Of a stretch of 64,000 bases of DNA, positions 9,008 through 18,148 are shown in pieces; position 1 is the first letter of the stretch, and each line of letters begins with the position of its first letter. The DNA comes from Methanospirillum stamsii (lineage in GTDB: Archaea > Halobacteriota > Methanomicrobia > Methanomicrobiales > Methanospirillaceae). Below the pieces are notes generated by a model, which saw only the letters and a list, made by a program, of their open reading frames with translations, ran no database searches and was not told where the DNA came from. The stretch spans positions 1,178,001 to 1,242,000 of the forward strand of contig NZ_CP176366.1 of NCBI RefSeq assembly GCF_046244385.1. The letters are read 5' to 3'. Position numbers and translations under genes: made by a program.

Positions 9008-10300
9008 ATGCGAGTTTCAATCAATACCATTACTCCGGATACACCATCAGCCGAAGTTATCGGATGGGCCCATGAAATCCGTGACCTTGGCGGACTTGCC
9101 TTTCTCTTAATCAGGGACAGGACCGGGATTCTCCAGGTAACAATTCCAAAAAAGAAAGTAGCACCTGAGATCGCTGAAACAATCCGTGCCATTTCCCGTG
9201 AGTCGGTTGTCAGGGTTCGGGGGATAATAAAACCAGAAGGAAAAGCTCCGGGAGGCAGAGAGTTGATTCCTGACCTTATCGAAATAGTCAGTCTTTCTGC
9301 AAGCCCCCTTCCTCTCGATGTAGCAGAAAAAGTCCCGGCAGAACTGGATACGAGGCTTGATAACCGGTTCCTGGATGCACGCAGACCGCGTGTATCAGCA
9401 ATATTTAAGATTCGGAATGCAGTTCAGCATGCAACCCGAAACTTCTTCTTTGATAACGGGTTTATCGAGATAAATACCTCAAAAATTGTCGCTGCAGCAA
9501 CAGAAGGAGGTACTGAGCTCTTTCCAATCGCGTACTTTGAAAAGGAAGCCTTCCTCAATCAGAGCCCTCAGCTCTATAAACAGATGATGATGGCTGCCGG
9601 ATTTGAAAAGGTCTACGAAATAGGCCCAATATTCCGTGCAGAAGAACATAACACCACGAAACATCTCAATGAGGCAACTTCAATAGATATCGAAGTATCC
9701 TTTACCGACCATATCGGTGTGATGCAGATTCTGGAAGACCTGGTCAGGGACATCTACCAGTTCGTTGATAAAACTTGCAGTGATGCAATAGCCGATATGG
9801 ATCTTGACACATTTGCAGTTCCTGAAAAAGGATTTCCCCGCCTGCCCTATGCTGAAGCGATCGAAATCGCAGCGTCAAAGTGCGAGGAAGATATCACTTA
9901 TGGTGACGATATCGGAACAGCAGCAGAAAAGGCAATTGGAGAAGAGATGGGACGGATGTATTTCATTGTTGACTGGCCGTCATCCATCAGGCCGTATTAT
10001 GCCATGCCCTATGAAAATGATCCGGAAATCTGCAAGGCTTTTGACATGATGCACCCGAGAATGGAACTCTCTTCCGGAGCACAACGTGTCCACCAGTACG
10101 ATCTCCTGGTTGATCAGATTGCAAAGAAAGGATTAAATCCTGAGAACTTTGAGTTCTATCTAAACCCGTTCCGGTTTGGTATGCCACCACATGCAGGCTG
10201 GGGACTTGGAGCAGAAAGGATGGTAACGACAATGCTCGGTCTTCCCAATGTCCGTGAAGCAGTCCTGTTCCCCCGTGACCGTCACCGGGTAGTACCTTAA
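9008..10300 (+). CDS. aspS: Aspartyl-tRNA synthetase, archaeal type
   Basis: 430 residues: an N-terminal OB-fold anticodon-binding domain (VIGWAHEIRDLGGLAFLLIR) and a class II catalytic core with the motif 2 region (YEIGPIFRAEEHNTTKH) and motif 3 (GWGLGAERMVTTMLGL). The length fits the short archaeal enzyme rather than the longer bacterial one. It charges tRNA-Asp; many archaeal versions also charge tRNA-Asn and rely on an amidotransferase, but specificity cannot be settled here. A GGGTAT element precedes the ATG. The next gene starts two bases after its stop codon, suggesting an operon. Confidence 0.93.
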   Translation: MRVSINTITPDTPSAEVIGWAHEIRDLGGLAFLLIRDRTGILQVTIPKKKVAPEIAETIRAISRESVVRVRGIIKPEGKAPGGRELIPDLIEIVSLSASPLPLDVAEKVPAELDTRLDNRFLDARRPRVSAIFKIRNAVQHATRNFFFDNGFIEINTSKIVAAATEGGTELFPIAYFEKEAFLNQSPQLYKQMMMAAGFEKVYEIGPIFRAEEHNTTKHLNEATSIDIEVSFTDHIGVMQILEDLVRDIYQFVDKTCSDAIADMDLDTFAVPEKGFPRLPYAEAIEIAASKCEEDITYGDDIGTAAEKAIGEEMGRMYFIVDWPSSIRPYYAMPYENDPEICKAFDMMHPRMELSSGAQRVHQYDLLVDQIAKKGLNPENFEFYLNPFRFGMPPHAGWGLGAERMVTTMLGLPNVREAVLFPRDRHRVVP

Positions 10301-10302
10301 CC

Positions 10303-11217
10303 ATGCAGTCATTTATTCCTGACACAGTTCTGCCGACAACGGTTGTCGGAAGCTTCCCGGCACAGCCTCAGCGAAGCCTGAAAAGTCTTTTTGATCCATT
10401 GCACGGAGCGGTTATCACAGCGGTTGAAAGCCAGAAAAAAGCAGGAATTACTATCATCTCTGACGGACAGGTCAGGGGAGACATGATAGGAGTCTTTGCG
10501 TCTAAGCTTCCCGGGGTCAGGGGTAATGATGTAATCGGAAAAGTGATGCCTCCGGACCAGGCAATTACCATCCATGATACCCTGTACGCAGTGAGTCAGC
10601 ACCCTTACGTGAAGGCAATTATCACCGGTCCTTCAACCCTTGCTCATGGGCTTCACATCAGCACAAAACAATACCGAAACAGGGATGAACTCATCCCTGA
10701 CATTGCATCAGCTCTTATGGTAGAAGCCCGGGGACTTACGAAGACCGGAGCTGTCATGCTCCAGATAGATGAACCAATATTCTCTACCGGTGCAGCATCA
10801 CTCGAGACCGGAAAAGAAGCCATCAGGATGATTGCAGAGTCAGTATCCATACCGGTCTGCTTGCATGCCTGTGGAAACATTGCCCATATCCTGGACGATC
10901 TTCTTGATCTTCCCATCCGGATTCTGGACTTTGAAGGCACTCAAAACCCGGATAACCTGTCTTCTTTCTCTGGAAAAGACCTGAAAGACAAGTATATCGG
11001 ATACGGCATTGTTGATTCATCTTCGCCTGTTCTGGAATCACAGGATGAAGTAGTAAAACGATTGTGGAAAGGAATTGATATCCTTGGTCCGGAACGGATA
11101 CTACCTGATCCCGACTGTGGACTCAGAATGCATACACCTGAAAGCGCTTACGCAAAATTGACCCGTCTTACTGCTGCTGTTTCTGAGGTTCGAAAAGAAC
11201 TGGATACAGGAAAATAA
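10303..11217 (+). CDS. Methionine synthase, core MetE-like (cobalamin-independent family, C-terminal half only)
   Basis: 304 residues that correspond only to the catalytic C-terminal barrel of MetE. Family marks are TTVVGSFPA at the N-terminus, ISDGQVRGDM, the homocysteine and zinc region CLHACGN (His and Cys ligands) and DPDCGLRM with the third zinc Cys. Bacterial MetE is about 750 residues; short archaeal core proteins lack the folate-binding half and are thought to take the methyl group from a corrinoid protein, which fits a methanogen. It directly follows aspS and may share its transcript. Confidence 0.85.
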   Translation: MQSFIPDTVLPTTVVGSFPAQPQRSLKSLFDPLHGAVITAVESQKKAGITIISDGQVRGDMIGVFASKLPGVRGNDVIGKVMPPDQAITIHDTLYAVSQHPYVKAIITGPSTLAHGLHISTKQYRNRDELIPDIASALMVEARGLTKTGAVMLQIDEPIFSTGAASLETGKEAIRMIAESVSIPVCLHACGNIAHILDDLLDLPIRILDFEGTQNPDNLSSFSGKDLKDKYIGYGIVDSSSPVLESQDEVVKRLWKGIDILGPERILPDPDCGLRMHTPESAYAKLTRLTAAVSEVRKELDTGK

Positions 11218-11254
11218 TGAAGGACTTGGAAAACACACAGTTAAGGTACCCCAG

Positions 11255-11809
11255 ATGGCATTTGGTATCTCTTCAATGAATGGGAAAGAACTCTTCGCGA
11301 TAGTAATTTTCATTTCATCAGTATTTATCCTCGGACTTAAACTGATGAACCCGACTCCTCTTGTAATATGGTACACCGGAGAGGATTATATCATTCAGAC
11401 CGAGCAGATAGGAGACGTATATACCTCAACCGATGTCATCGTACTCATCGCAGCGTCACTAATCATATGTGCAAGCGGACTCTATCTCCTGTTATACGAA
11501 CAGATACACCCTGCTTTGACTTCTCCGACTCCCCCTTCCCACTATCCGGTGCAGGAAAATACTCCGGCATTGTCACCTCTTGAAGAGCGGAAAAGAAAAT
11601 GGGAGACTGTTCTTCCTACATTAAAAGAAGATCAGCAGCTCATCTATCAGACCATCCTTGATGCTGATGGAATCATTCCCCAGAGTGATATCGTTGAAAA
11701 GACCCAGCTTTCAAAGTCCAATGTCAGCAGATCACTGGATATGCTGGAGAGCATGGGGCTTATAGAGAAAAGAAGAAGAGGAATGGGAAATCTCATCCTT
11801 CTGAAGTGA
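11255..11809 (+). CDS. Membrane protein with C-terminal winged-helix DNA-binding domain
   Basis: 184 residues. Two hydrophobic segments (about residues 11-31 and 62-82) bracket an outside loop containing IWYTGEDYIIQTEQ. A proline-rich linker leads to a cytosolic winged helix (IYQTILDADGIIPQSDIVEK, then SKSNVSRSLDMLESMGLIEK), similar to the MarR-like modules of archaeal membrane-bound regulators. A one-component membrane transcription regulator is inferred; the signal is unknown. An alternative ATG lies 21 bp downstream at 11276. The next gene begins at the GTG overlapping its stop codon, so the two are probably co-translated. Confidence 0.7.
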   Translation: MAFGISSMNGKELFAIVIFISSVFILGLKLMNPTPLVIWYTGEDYIIQTEQIGDVYTSTDVIVLIAASLIICASGLYLLLYEQIHPALTSPTPPSHYPVQENTPALSPLEERKRKWETVLPTLKEDQQLIYQTILDADGIIPQSDIVEKTQLSKSNVSRSLDMLESMGLIEKRRRGMGNLILLK

Positions 11810-12138
11810 AAAAAATGCAGAATAACCGGGTAATACTCCTTATTGCTCTCCTTTTTTGCGGACTGTTCCTCTCAATCAGTGCAAATTTTCTCATGGGAAT
11901 TCATACACCGGTCAGGCAGGAGAGTTCACTTCTTGAAAATTACCTGATAATGCAGTCAATGGCCGGAAAAAACGCATCATATGCCAATCAGACCTACATG
12001 ATCGGTGATTCCGGCATCGTTGTCAGTTTTAATGACATTCTCAATATCCGTGACAACCCGGCACAGGAATCACAAGGGGTTTTAAGTCCGAAACAGCCCC
12101 TCACCCTGCCTAAGAGTTCTAACACGACAGTTCCCTGA
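11806..12138 (+). CDS. Small membrane-anchored protein, unknown function
   Basis: 110 residues from a GTG that overlaps the TGA of the preceding membrane HTH gene (GTGA); an internal ATG lies three codons on. One N-terminal hydrophobic segment (VILLIALLFCGLFLSISANF) is followed by about 80 polar residues with NAS and NQT glycosylation-type sequons, so the bulk is probably outside the membrane. No family is recognised. Translational coupling suggests that it works with the membrane HTH protein, for example as its sensory partner. Its end overlaps the convergent acyl-CoA synthetase gene by 20 bp. Confidence 0.55.
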   Translation: MKKMQNNRVILLIALLFCGLFLSISANFLMGIHTPVRQESSLLENYLIMQSMAGKNASYANQTYMIGDSGIVVSFNDILNIRDNPAQESQGVLSPKQPLTLPKSSNTTVP

Positions 12139-13648
12139 GTTCTCTTCTGAGAAGTTTCCACCCGGCAACCCGGGGTAACTGATCCATCAGGATAAGTTTT
12201 CTCGGGATTTTGTATCCGGCAAGGTACTCACGGGACCAGGATGCCAACTCCTCAAGAGTTAATGACTCTTCTTTATTCCGGAGGACAACAGCAGCAGCCG
12301 GGATCTCACCCTTTTCTTCATCCGGACAACCAAAGATTGCAATATCGGCTATTTTCGGGTGACGGATAAGAACCGTTTCAACTTCAGTCGGGTATACCTT
12401 CCATCCGGACATGATTATCATATCCTTTTTCCGGTCAGTAATTACCAGCATACCACGGGAATCAATAAACCCGATATCTCCGGTTAAAAACCATCCGTCT
12501 TCCAGGAACACTTCCCTGGTCTCTTCAGGACGGTTCCAGTATCCTAACGCTACAGCCGGCCCACGGAGTGCAATCTCTCCAGCTTCCGGAGACAATAGTT
12601 CCTTCGCCGGGTCAGAGATATCAACAACCTTTACCTCGGTATACCCGATGGGTTTTCCAACACTGTTATATTCATCAGCAGTCGGGTAATCCTCCGGTCG
12701 GATAACCGTACCCGTACCAAGAACAATTGTCTCGGATAGACCGTATGCATTGATGACCGGAATATGGAACCGTTCGTTAAATTTTTTCCAGGTTGGAGAG
12801 TGCATCGGACCACCACCACTGATGATGCGGCGAACCGTGGAAAATGAACGTTCAGTTCCGGCAGCTGTCTCACTCAGGGCATGAATTACCGGAGGCATTC
12901 CGGCAAGGATGGTAATCCCGTAATCCTCGGTAAGTTTTATGTATTCATCCGGGTGGTACCGTTCCATGATAACATAGGTGCCACCACTCCGGAGGACCGA
13001 AAGACCCCAGGAAATACCAACATGGGCCATCGGATAAATCCCAAGGTATATATCAGAACTGACCAGGTCAAGTGCTTCTGCTTCGGCCTGCAATGCCGCA
13101 ATCCAGCCTCCGTGAGTAAGCATTGCCCCTTTCGGAGAGCCAGTGGTTCCGGAGGTATACTGAATCTGACAGATGTCCTCTGATTTTTTTGGAACCGGAC
13201 GGAGAGGGGCACAGACTGATGTAAGATGTTCCCAGGAAACCCTGCCTTCCCCTCCAACCTCGATGATATTATCAAGACAGGGACACAGGTCATGCATGCA
13301 ATCGGTGATATTCCGGGTAGACACTGAACTGATGAGCAGTTTTGCTCCTGAATCCCGGATTACATAGGCCAGTTCTTCACTCCGGTACACAATATTTGTC
13401 GGGACTACCACCATTCCAGCACGCCATATTGCAAAATAACTGATGAGATATTCAGGTGAACTGTCAAGATAGATGACAACCCGGTCTCCCGGAGCAAGGC
13501 CCATTCCGGGAAGGCTGGCAGCAAGTGAACCGCCCATCCTGTATAAATCAGTAAAACTATAACTCCGGCCGGATTTTGGATGGATTAAGGCCGTTTTAGT
13601 GGAGTCTCTCATCATGCAGGTGTCAAGAAAGGTGGCAATATTAAACAT
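12119..13648 (-). CDS. AMP-forming acyl-CoA synthetase (adenylate-forming ligase)
   Basis: 509 residues with the ordered motifs of the ANL superfamily: the phosphate loop YTSGTTGSPKGAM near residue 165, YGLSET near 305, GWFLTGDIG with the ribose-binding Asp, and DRKKDMIIMSGWKVYPTEVE. In the C-terminal catalytic-Lys motif the usual PRTxxGK reads PRVAGWK, so the Lys is present but the context is altered. The enzyme activates a carboxylic acid to acyl-AMP and then the CoA thioester. The substrate (acetate, a medium- or branched-chain acid, or an aryl acid) is not predictable. The gene stands alone and converges on the small membrane protein gene. Confidence 0.85.
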   Translation of the reverse strand: MFNIATFLDTCMMRDSTKTALIHPKSGRSYSFTDLYRMGGSLAASLPGMGLAPGDRVVIYLDSSPEYLISYFAIWRAGMVVVPTNIVYRSEELAYVIRDSGAKLLISSVSTRNITDCMHDLCPCLDNIIEVGGEGRVSWEHLTSVCAPLRPVPKKSEDICQIQYTSGTTGSPKGAMLTHGGWIAALQAEAEALDLVSSDIYLGIYPMAHVGISWGLSVLRSGGTYVIMERYHPDEYIKLTEDYGITILAGMPPVIHALSETAAGTERSFSTVRRIISGGGPMHSPTWKKFNERFHIPVINAYGLSETIVLGTGTVIRPEDYPTADEYNSVGKPIGYTEVKVVDISDPAKELLSPEAGEIALRGPAVALGYWNRPEETREVFLEDGWFLTGDIGFIDSRGMLVITDRKKDMIIMSGWKVYPTEVETVLIRHPKIADIAIFGCPDEEKGEIPAAAVVLRNKEESLTLEELASWSREYLAGYKIPRKLILMDQLPRVAGWKLLRRELRELSC

Positions 13649-13745
13649 AAACCGGAATCGTCACTCCTGTACTAATCTGTACATGTATGTGCCAAGGAGC
13701 CATAACATGTTACAATATGTCTTCGAAAAAAAGGGGTTGTTCTGA

Positions 13746-16160
13746 TTACTGGTACTCAGGAGGCTCTGCCTGCTTTGGGATTCCACCTTTGAAGTGAACT
13801 TTCACCCTATCATATGCTTCTTTAAGCCGGGAGTTCATCGTAGGATGCACTTTTTCAAGAGCACGCTCAAAATGTTCTTTTCTTATGTAATGGAGCTGCT
13901 CCCGCATGGCAAAAATTCCGGCTTCACGACAGAGACCTTCAAGATCAGCTCCAACATACCCTTCAGTTCTCTGGGAAATATCATTGAACAATCGGTGAAT
14001 TACCGGATCATCGATGGTAATTCTGAGTTTTTCAAAGACTTCAACCAGCATCTTTCTCCTGGCCAGTCTGGACAAAATTCCCTGTGACGGGGAGATTGCC
14101 CGTATCCGCTCCTCAAGTTCAGGCCCGGATACATGAACTTCCTGGGTCAGGGAACCGGCAAGAATCTCAAAATCCTCTTCTGTAAAGTTCTGGGTCAGGT
14201 CAACCAGTGATTCAAGCACTGAGCCTTCAATTGGAATTAGCCTGGCATGGATCTTCAGGATTTCTTCCCGGTCATTTAAACCAGGCTCTCCGATATAGAT
14301 AAGCCGATCAAACCTGCCGGAACGAAGCAGTGCAGGATCCACGATGTCAGGCCTGTTCGTAGCTCCCATCACGACAACATCCCTGAGATCAACAAGACCA
14401 TCCATTTCAGTCAGGAACTGGTTGAGAACACTTTCCATGGTATGGCTGTCACCTGCTGTCCCTCTTGCCGGGGTAAGAGCATCAAGTTCATCAAAAAAGA
14501 TGATAGCCGGTGAAACCTGGCGTGCTTTTTTAAATATCTCCCGGACTGCCCGCTCTGATTCACCTACCCACTTTGACAGCAGCTGGGGCCCTCGTACTGC
14601 AATGAAATTTGCTCCAGATTCATTTGCAACCGCCTTTGCAAGCAAGGTTTTTCCGGTTCCCGGAGGGCCGTATAAAAGGACACCACGGGGAGAATGAATC
14701 CCTAAGTCATCATACCGCTCTCTTTTCGTAAGCGGATATTCTACTGCCTCCCTTATCTCTTCAATCGGATCTGAAAGACCGCCTACATCATGCCATCTGA
14801 TGTTTGATACTTCAAGCATGACCTCACGCATCCCTGACGGAGTAATCTCCCGGAGAGCCTGCCTGAAATCCTTGGCGGTGACCACCATAGTATTCAGTAT
14901 TTCTTCAGGAATCTCATCTTCATCAAGGTTGATTTGAGGAAGATATCTCCGGAGAGCTCTGATTGCTGCCTCACGGGAGAGTGCTGCAATGTCAGCACCC
15001 GTGTAACCATGGGTCCGCTCTGCCAGCTCTTCAAGTCTGACATCATCAAAGAGAGGCATTCCCCTGGTATGGATTTTTAGAATTTCCACCCGATCAGGAT
15101 TCGACGGAACGCCTATCTCTATCTCCCGATCAAATCTTCCCGGACGCCTGAGAGCCGGGTCAATGGCATCCAGCCGGTTCGTTGCACCGATAACTACAAC
15201 CTGACCGCGTTCCTCAAGACCATCCATCATTGTCAGCAGCTGGGCAACCACACGCCGTTCAACTTCACCGGTCACTTCCTCACGTTTCGGTGTTATTGAA
15301 TCAAGTTCGTCTATGAAGATGATAGCCGGGGCATTTTCCGCTGCTTCTTCGAAAACTTCACGAAGACGCTGCTCGCTCTCCCCATAATACTTAGAAATTA
15401 CTTCAGGGCCGGCGATAGGAATAAAATGTGCACCTGATTCATTCGCTACTGCTTTTGCAATCAGAGTTTTTCCGGTGCCCGGCGGGCCAAAGAGGAGAAC
15501 ACCTTTCGGCGGTTCAATCCCAAGGTGTCTGAATAGTTCAGGGTGGCGCATGGGAAGTTCGATGGTTTCCCTGAGGCGCTGCAGTTCATCACGGAGACCA
15601 CCGATATCCTCATAGGTTATCTGACTGATTCCCTCAAATCCGCTGATTGGTTTATCGGAGATAATAATCTCCGTCTGCTGGGTGATGATGACCGCTTCGG
15701 GAGGATCCAACTCAATAACCTTGTATGCTACCATCTGTGGCTGTACAAACGGCATCCCGATGGGTATCGGAACTGAATCTCCCATTGAAACAGGAAAGTC
15801 AATCAGGTTCTGAAGGATGACTGAAGAGTCAGCCATCGGAATATTCTTCGGAAGGTCTTCAGGAGGGGCAAGGACCACCGTCCCGGCTGCCATGGTATCT
15901 TCAACCCTGGTGATTTTTACCGTATCACCAATAGAGACATTTGCATTCATCCGGGTGAAATTATCAATTCGTACCTTCTGCTGATTCCAGTCTGCCAGCT
16001 GGGCACGCCAGACTTTTGCAACCGTTGTGTCTCTTCCGGATATCCGGATGATGTCACCTGGAGAAAGCCGCAGCTGCAGCATGGTTTCCGGATCCAGGCG
16101 GGCTTTGCCTCCTCCCTGGTCTCCGGGATAAGCACTGTCTACCCTGAGATACAATTCCAT
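13746..16160 (-). CDS. Cdc48/VCP-like AAA ATPase with an insertion in D2
   Basis: 804 residues. The N-terminal double-psi barrel and 4-vinculin-like region covers about 1-180. D1 has Walker A GPPGTGKT at 225-232 and Walker B IIFIDELD at 280-287. D2 has Walker A GPPGTGKT at 498-505 and Walker B IIFFDELD at 553-560. Both have the second region of homology. Between LIPIEGSVLESLVDLTQ and RTEGYVGADLEGL, D2 carries an extra block of about 73 residues (roughly 653-725) where the family normally passes straight into the lid helix. The hexameric unfoldase feeds substrates to the proteasome and remodels complexes. The C-terminus ends EYQ without an HbYX motif. The gene is divergent from larC with a 43-bp gap. 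Confidence 0.93.
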   Translation of the reverse strand: MELYLRVDSAYPGDQGGGKARLDPETMLQLRLSPGDIIRISGRDTTVAKVWRAQLADWNQQKVRIDNFTRMNANVSIGDTVKITRVEDTMAAGTVVLAPPEDLPKNIPMADSSVILQNLIDFPVSMGDSVPIPIGMPFVQPQMVAYKVIELDPPEAVIITQQTEIIISDKPISGFEGISQITYEDIGGLRDELQRLRETIELPMRHPELFRHLGIEPPKGVLLFGPPGTGKTLIAKAVANESGAHFIPIAGPEVISKYYGESEQRLREVFEEAAENAPAIIFIDELDSITPKREEVTGEVERRVVAQLLTMMDGLEERGQVVVIGATNRLDAIDPALRRPGRFDREIEIGVPSNPDRVEILKIHTRGMPLFDDVRLEELAERTHGYTGADIAALSREAAIRALRRYLPQINLDEDEIPEEILNTMVVTAKDFRQALREITPSGMREVMLEVSNIRWHDVGGLSDPIEEIREAVEYPLTKRERYDDLGIHSPRGVLLYGPPGTGKTLLAKAVANESGANFIAVRGPQLLSKWVGESERAVREIFKKARQVSPAIIFFDELDALTPARGTAGDSHTMESVLNQFLTEMDGLVDLRDVVVMGATNRPDIVDPALLRSGRFDRLIYIGEPGLNDREEILKIHARLIPIEGSVLESLVDLTQNFTEEDFEILAGSLTQEVHVSGPELEERIRAISPSQGILSRLARRKMLVEVFEKLRITIDDPVIHRLFNDISQRTEGYVGADLEGLCREAGIFAMREQLHYIRKEHFERALEKVHPTMNSRLKEAYDRVKVHFKGGIPKQAEPPEYQ

Positions 16161-16203
16161 TACCTAACCATCATATACGCCGGGACTTAAAAGTATAGGA
16201 ACC

Positions 16204-17391
16204 ATGCGTCTTCTCGCATTTGACCCTTTTCACGGCGCTGCAGGGGATATGATCTGTGGTTCCCTGCTCAGCCTTGGAGCACCCGAAATGCCGGTAATAC
16301 AGGCAATGAGTTCTGTAGTCCGGACACCACGGATAGAAACGGTTAGCAGATGCGGGATTTCTGCACTAAAAATCCATACCCTGGCCGGGCCAGCCCATAG
16401 AACGCTCGATGAGGTTCTTGAAATTGTCCGGGGAGCTGATGCTCCACACCAGGTAATTGAGAGTGCGGAAAGGATTTTTTTCCGGATTGCAGCTGCTGAA
16501 GAGTCAGTTCATGGAGATCATCATGTTCATTTTCACGAAGTGGGCGCTGATGATGCCATTGCTGACGTTATCGGGTCCTGTATGGCCCTGCATCTGCTTG
16601 CACCAGAGAACGTGATCTCCCTGCCGGTTGCGTTAGGATTTGGAACAATCAGTTGCACTCATGGAATTATTCCGGTTCCTGCTCCGGCGACAGCAGCCAT
16701 TATTGCCAAAACGAACCTGCTGGTCAAATCAGGAGAGCAGGAGGGTGAGCAACTGACCCCCACCGGAGCTGCATTACTTGCTGAGTTTTGTGAAGAGGGA
16801 GTGACTGCCCTTCCAGTGGGAAAAATTCTGGCAACAGGCTATGGAGCAGGAAGTCGTGACGATCCCAGATCGCCGAATGTTCTCCGGTCACTTCTCATGG
16901 AATGTTCAGGATTTCATAAAGATACTATTGATATTCTCGAAACGAACGTGGACGATGTACCCGGAGAAATTTTAGGATCCTTTATTACCGACATTATGGA
17001 TAAAGGAGCGCGTGATGCTGTAGCCATCCCCCTGTTAATGAAAAAGGGAAGGCCAGGTTTTCTGATCCGGGTGATAACACCTTCTCATCTTTCCGGAGAT
17101 CTGGCAGAAATTATGGCAAAAGAACTTGGAACTCTCGGAGTGAGAGTCACTCCGGCAGTGCACCGGTTCATTGCTGACCGGGAGATTCGTGAGATCCCGG
17201 TTACAATTAATGGAAACACCATTTCTTTTCCAATAAAATTCGGATATCTTGGGGGCTGTTGTTACCTGGTCAAACCAGAGTTTGATTTTGCAGAGACATA
17301 TGCAAAAAAACATCGGATTCCTGTTCGTGATATCCTCCATCTTGCAGAAGAAGCAGGTAAAAATTATGTCCAGAATGGTGATCAGGAATGA
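16204..17391 (+). CDS. larC: LarC-type nickel insertion protein (nickel-pincer cofactor)
   Basis: 395 residues opening with MRLLAFDPFHGAAGDM and followed by the His-rich HGDHHVHFHEVGADDAIADV, the signature of LarC (formerly DUF111). In bacteria LarC puts nickel into the pyridinium bis-thiocarboxylate mononucleotide cofactor of lactate racemase. larB and larE are not in the window. Later segments include TNVDDVPGEILG and KKGRPGFLIRVI. The stop overlaps the start of radB (ATGATGA), so the two are translationally coupled. Confidence 0.9.
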   Translation: MRLLAFDPFHGAAGDMICGSLLSLGAPEMPVIQAMSSVVRTPRIETVSRCGISALKIHTLAGPAHRTLDEVLEIVRGADAPHQVIESAERIFFRIAAAEESVHGDHHVHFHEVGADDAIADVIGSCMALHLLAPENVISLPVALGFGTISCTHGIIPVPAPATAAIIAKTNLLVKSGEQEGEQLTPTGAALLAEFCEEGVTALPVGKILATGYGAGSRDDPRSPNVLRSLLMECSGFHKDTIDILETNVDDVPGEILGSFITDIMDKGARDAVAIPLLMKKGRPGFLIRVITPSHLSGDLAEIMAKELGTLGVRVTPAVHRFIADREIREIPVTINGNTISFPIKFGYLGGCCYLVKPEFDFAETYAKKHRIPVRDILHLAEEAGKNYVQNGDQE

Positions 17392-18071
17392 TGAGGACTG
17401 GTGTTCTCTCCGGTAATGATGATCTTGATGTACTGGTGGGGAATGGTTTTCCAAGGAAGATGATTACCCAGGTATATGGCGAACCAGGGACAGGAAAATC
17501 AACGATATGCCTTCTTGCTGCAGTATCTGCGTTAAAGAGAGGAGAACCGGTAATTTACATTGACACGGAGAGTTTCTCTGTCGACCGGTTCAGCCAGATA
17601 GCAGGAGACAATGCTGAGTCACTTGCTGAGAACCTCTACTTATTCGAGCCTGTAGACCTTGACCAGCAGGCCCTGATGATCCATGAATCTGAAAAACTCA
17701 TCCAGGAAACTCATCCAGGAATTATTTTACTTGATTCAGCAACCGGACTTTACAGAACAGAGTTGGATCATATGCAGGAAACCATGCAGCGGTTTAACCG
17801 GCAGATGGTTGTTCTGCTTGGATATGCAAAAAGATATGATATTCCGGTTTTAATCTCGAACCAGGTCTACATGGATTTAAACCGGGGTGAATTCGCTCCT
17901 CTTGGCGGGACAAGTCTGAACCATCTTTGTAAAGTGATACTGAGAATTGAAAGGAATGATAATGTCCGCAGGATCCGGGTCATCAAACATCATGCGCGAC
18001 CTGAAGGAGATTATATTGACGTTATTCTTGTTCAGGAAGGAATCCGGACGGTTATGGAAACACCCGAATGA
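17388..18071 (+). CDS. radB: DNA repair and recombination protein RadB
   Basis: 227 residues, the RecA/RadA-like core without the N-terminal helix-hairpin-helix domain, which identifies RadB rather than RadA. Walker A is GEPGTGKST near residue 30 and Walker B is PGIILLDSATGL. Euryarchaeal RadB assists RadA in homologous recombination. ATG 17388 overlaps the larC stop; ATG 17391 is an equally possible start. Confidence 0.92.
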   Translation: MMRTGVLSGNDDLDVLVGNGFPRKMITQVYGEPGTGKSTICLLAAVSALKRGEPVIYIDTESFSVDRFSQIAGDNAESLAENLYLFEPVDLDQQALMIHESEKLIQETHPGIILLDSATGLYRTELDHMQETMQRFNRQMVVLLGYAKRYDIPVLISNQVYMDLNRGEFAPLGGTSLNHLCKVILRIERNDNVRRIRVIKHHARPEGDYIDVILVQEGIRTVMETPE

Positions 18072-18148
18072 TCAGGTTTTGTATAACACACAAGCCATAA
18101 ACCATTGGGCAACCACCTTTCATGAGACAACTCAGGCAGGGAGAAGAT

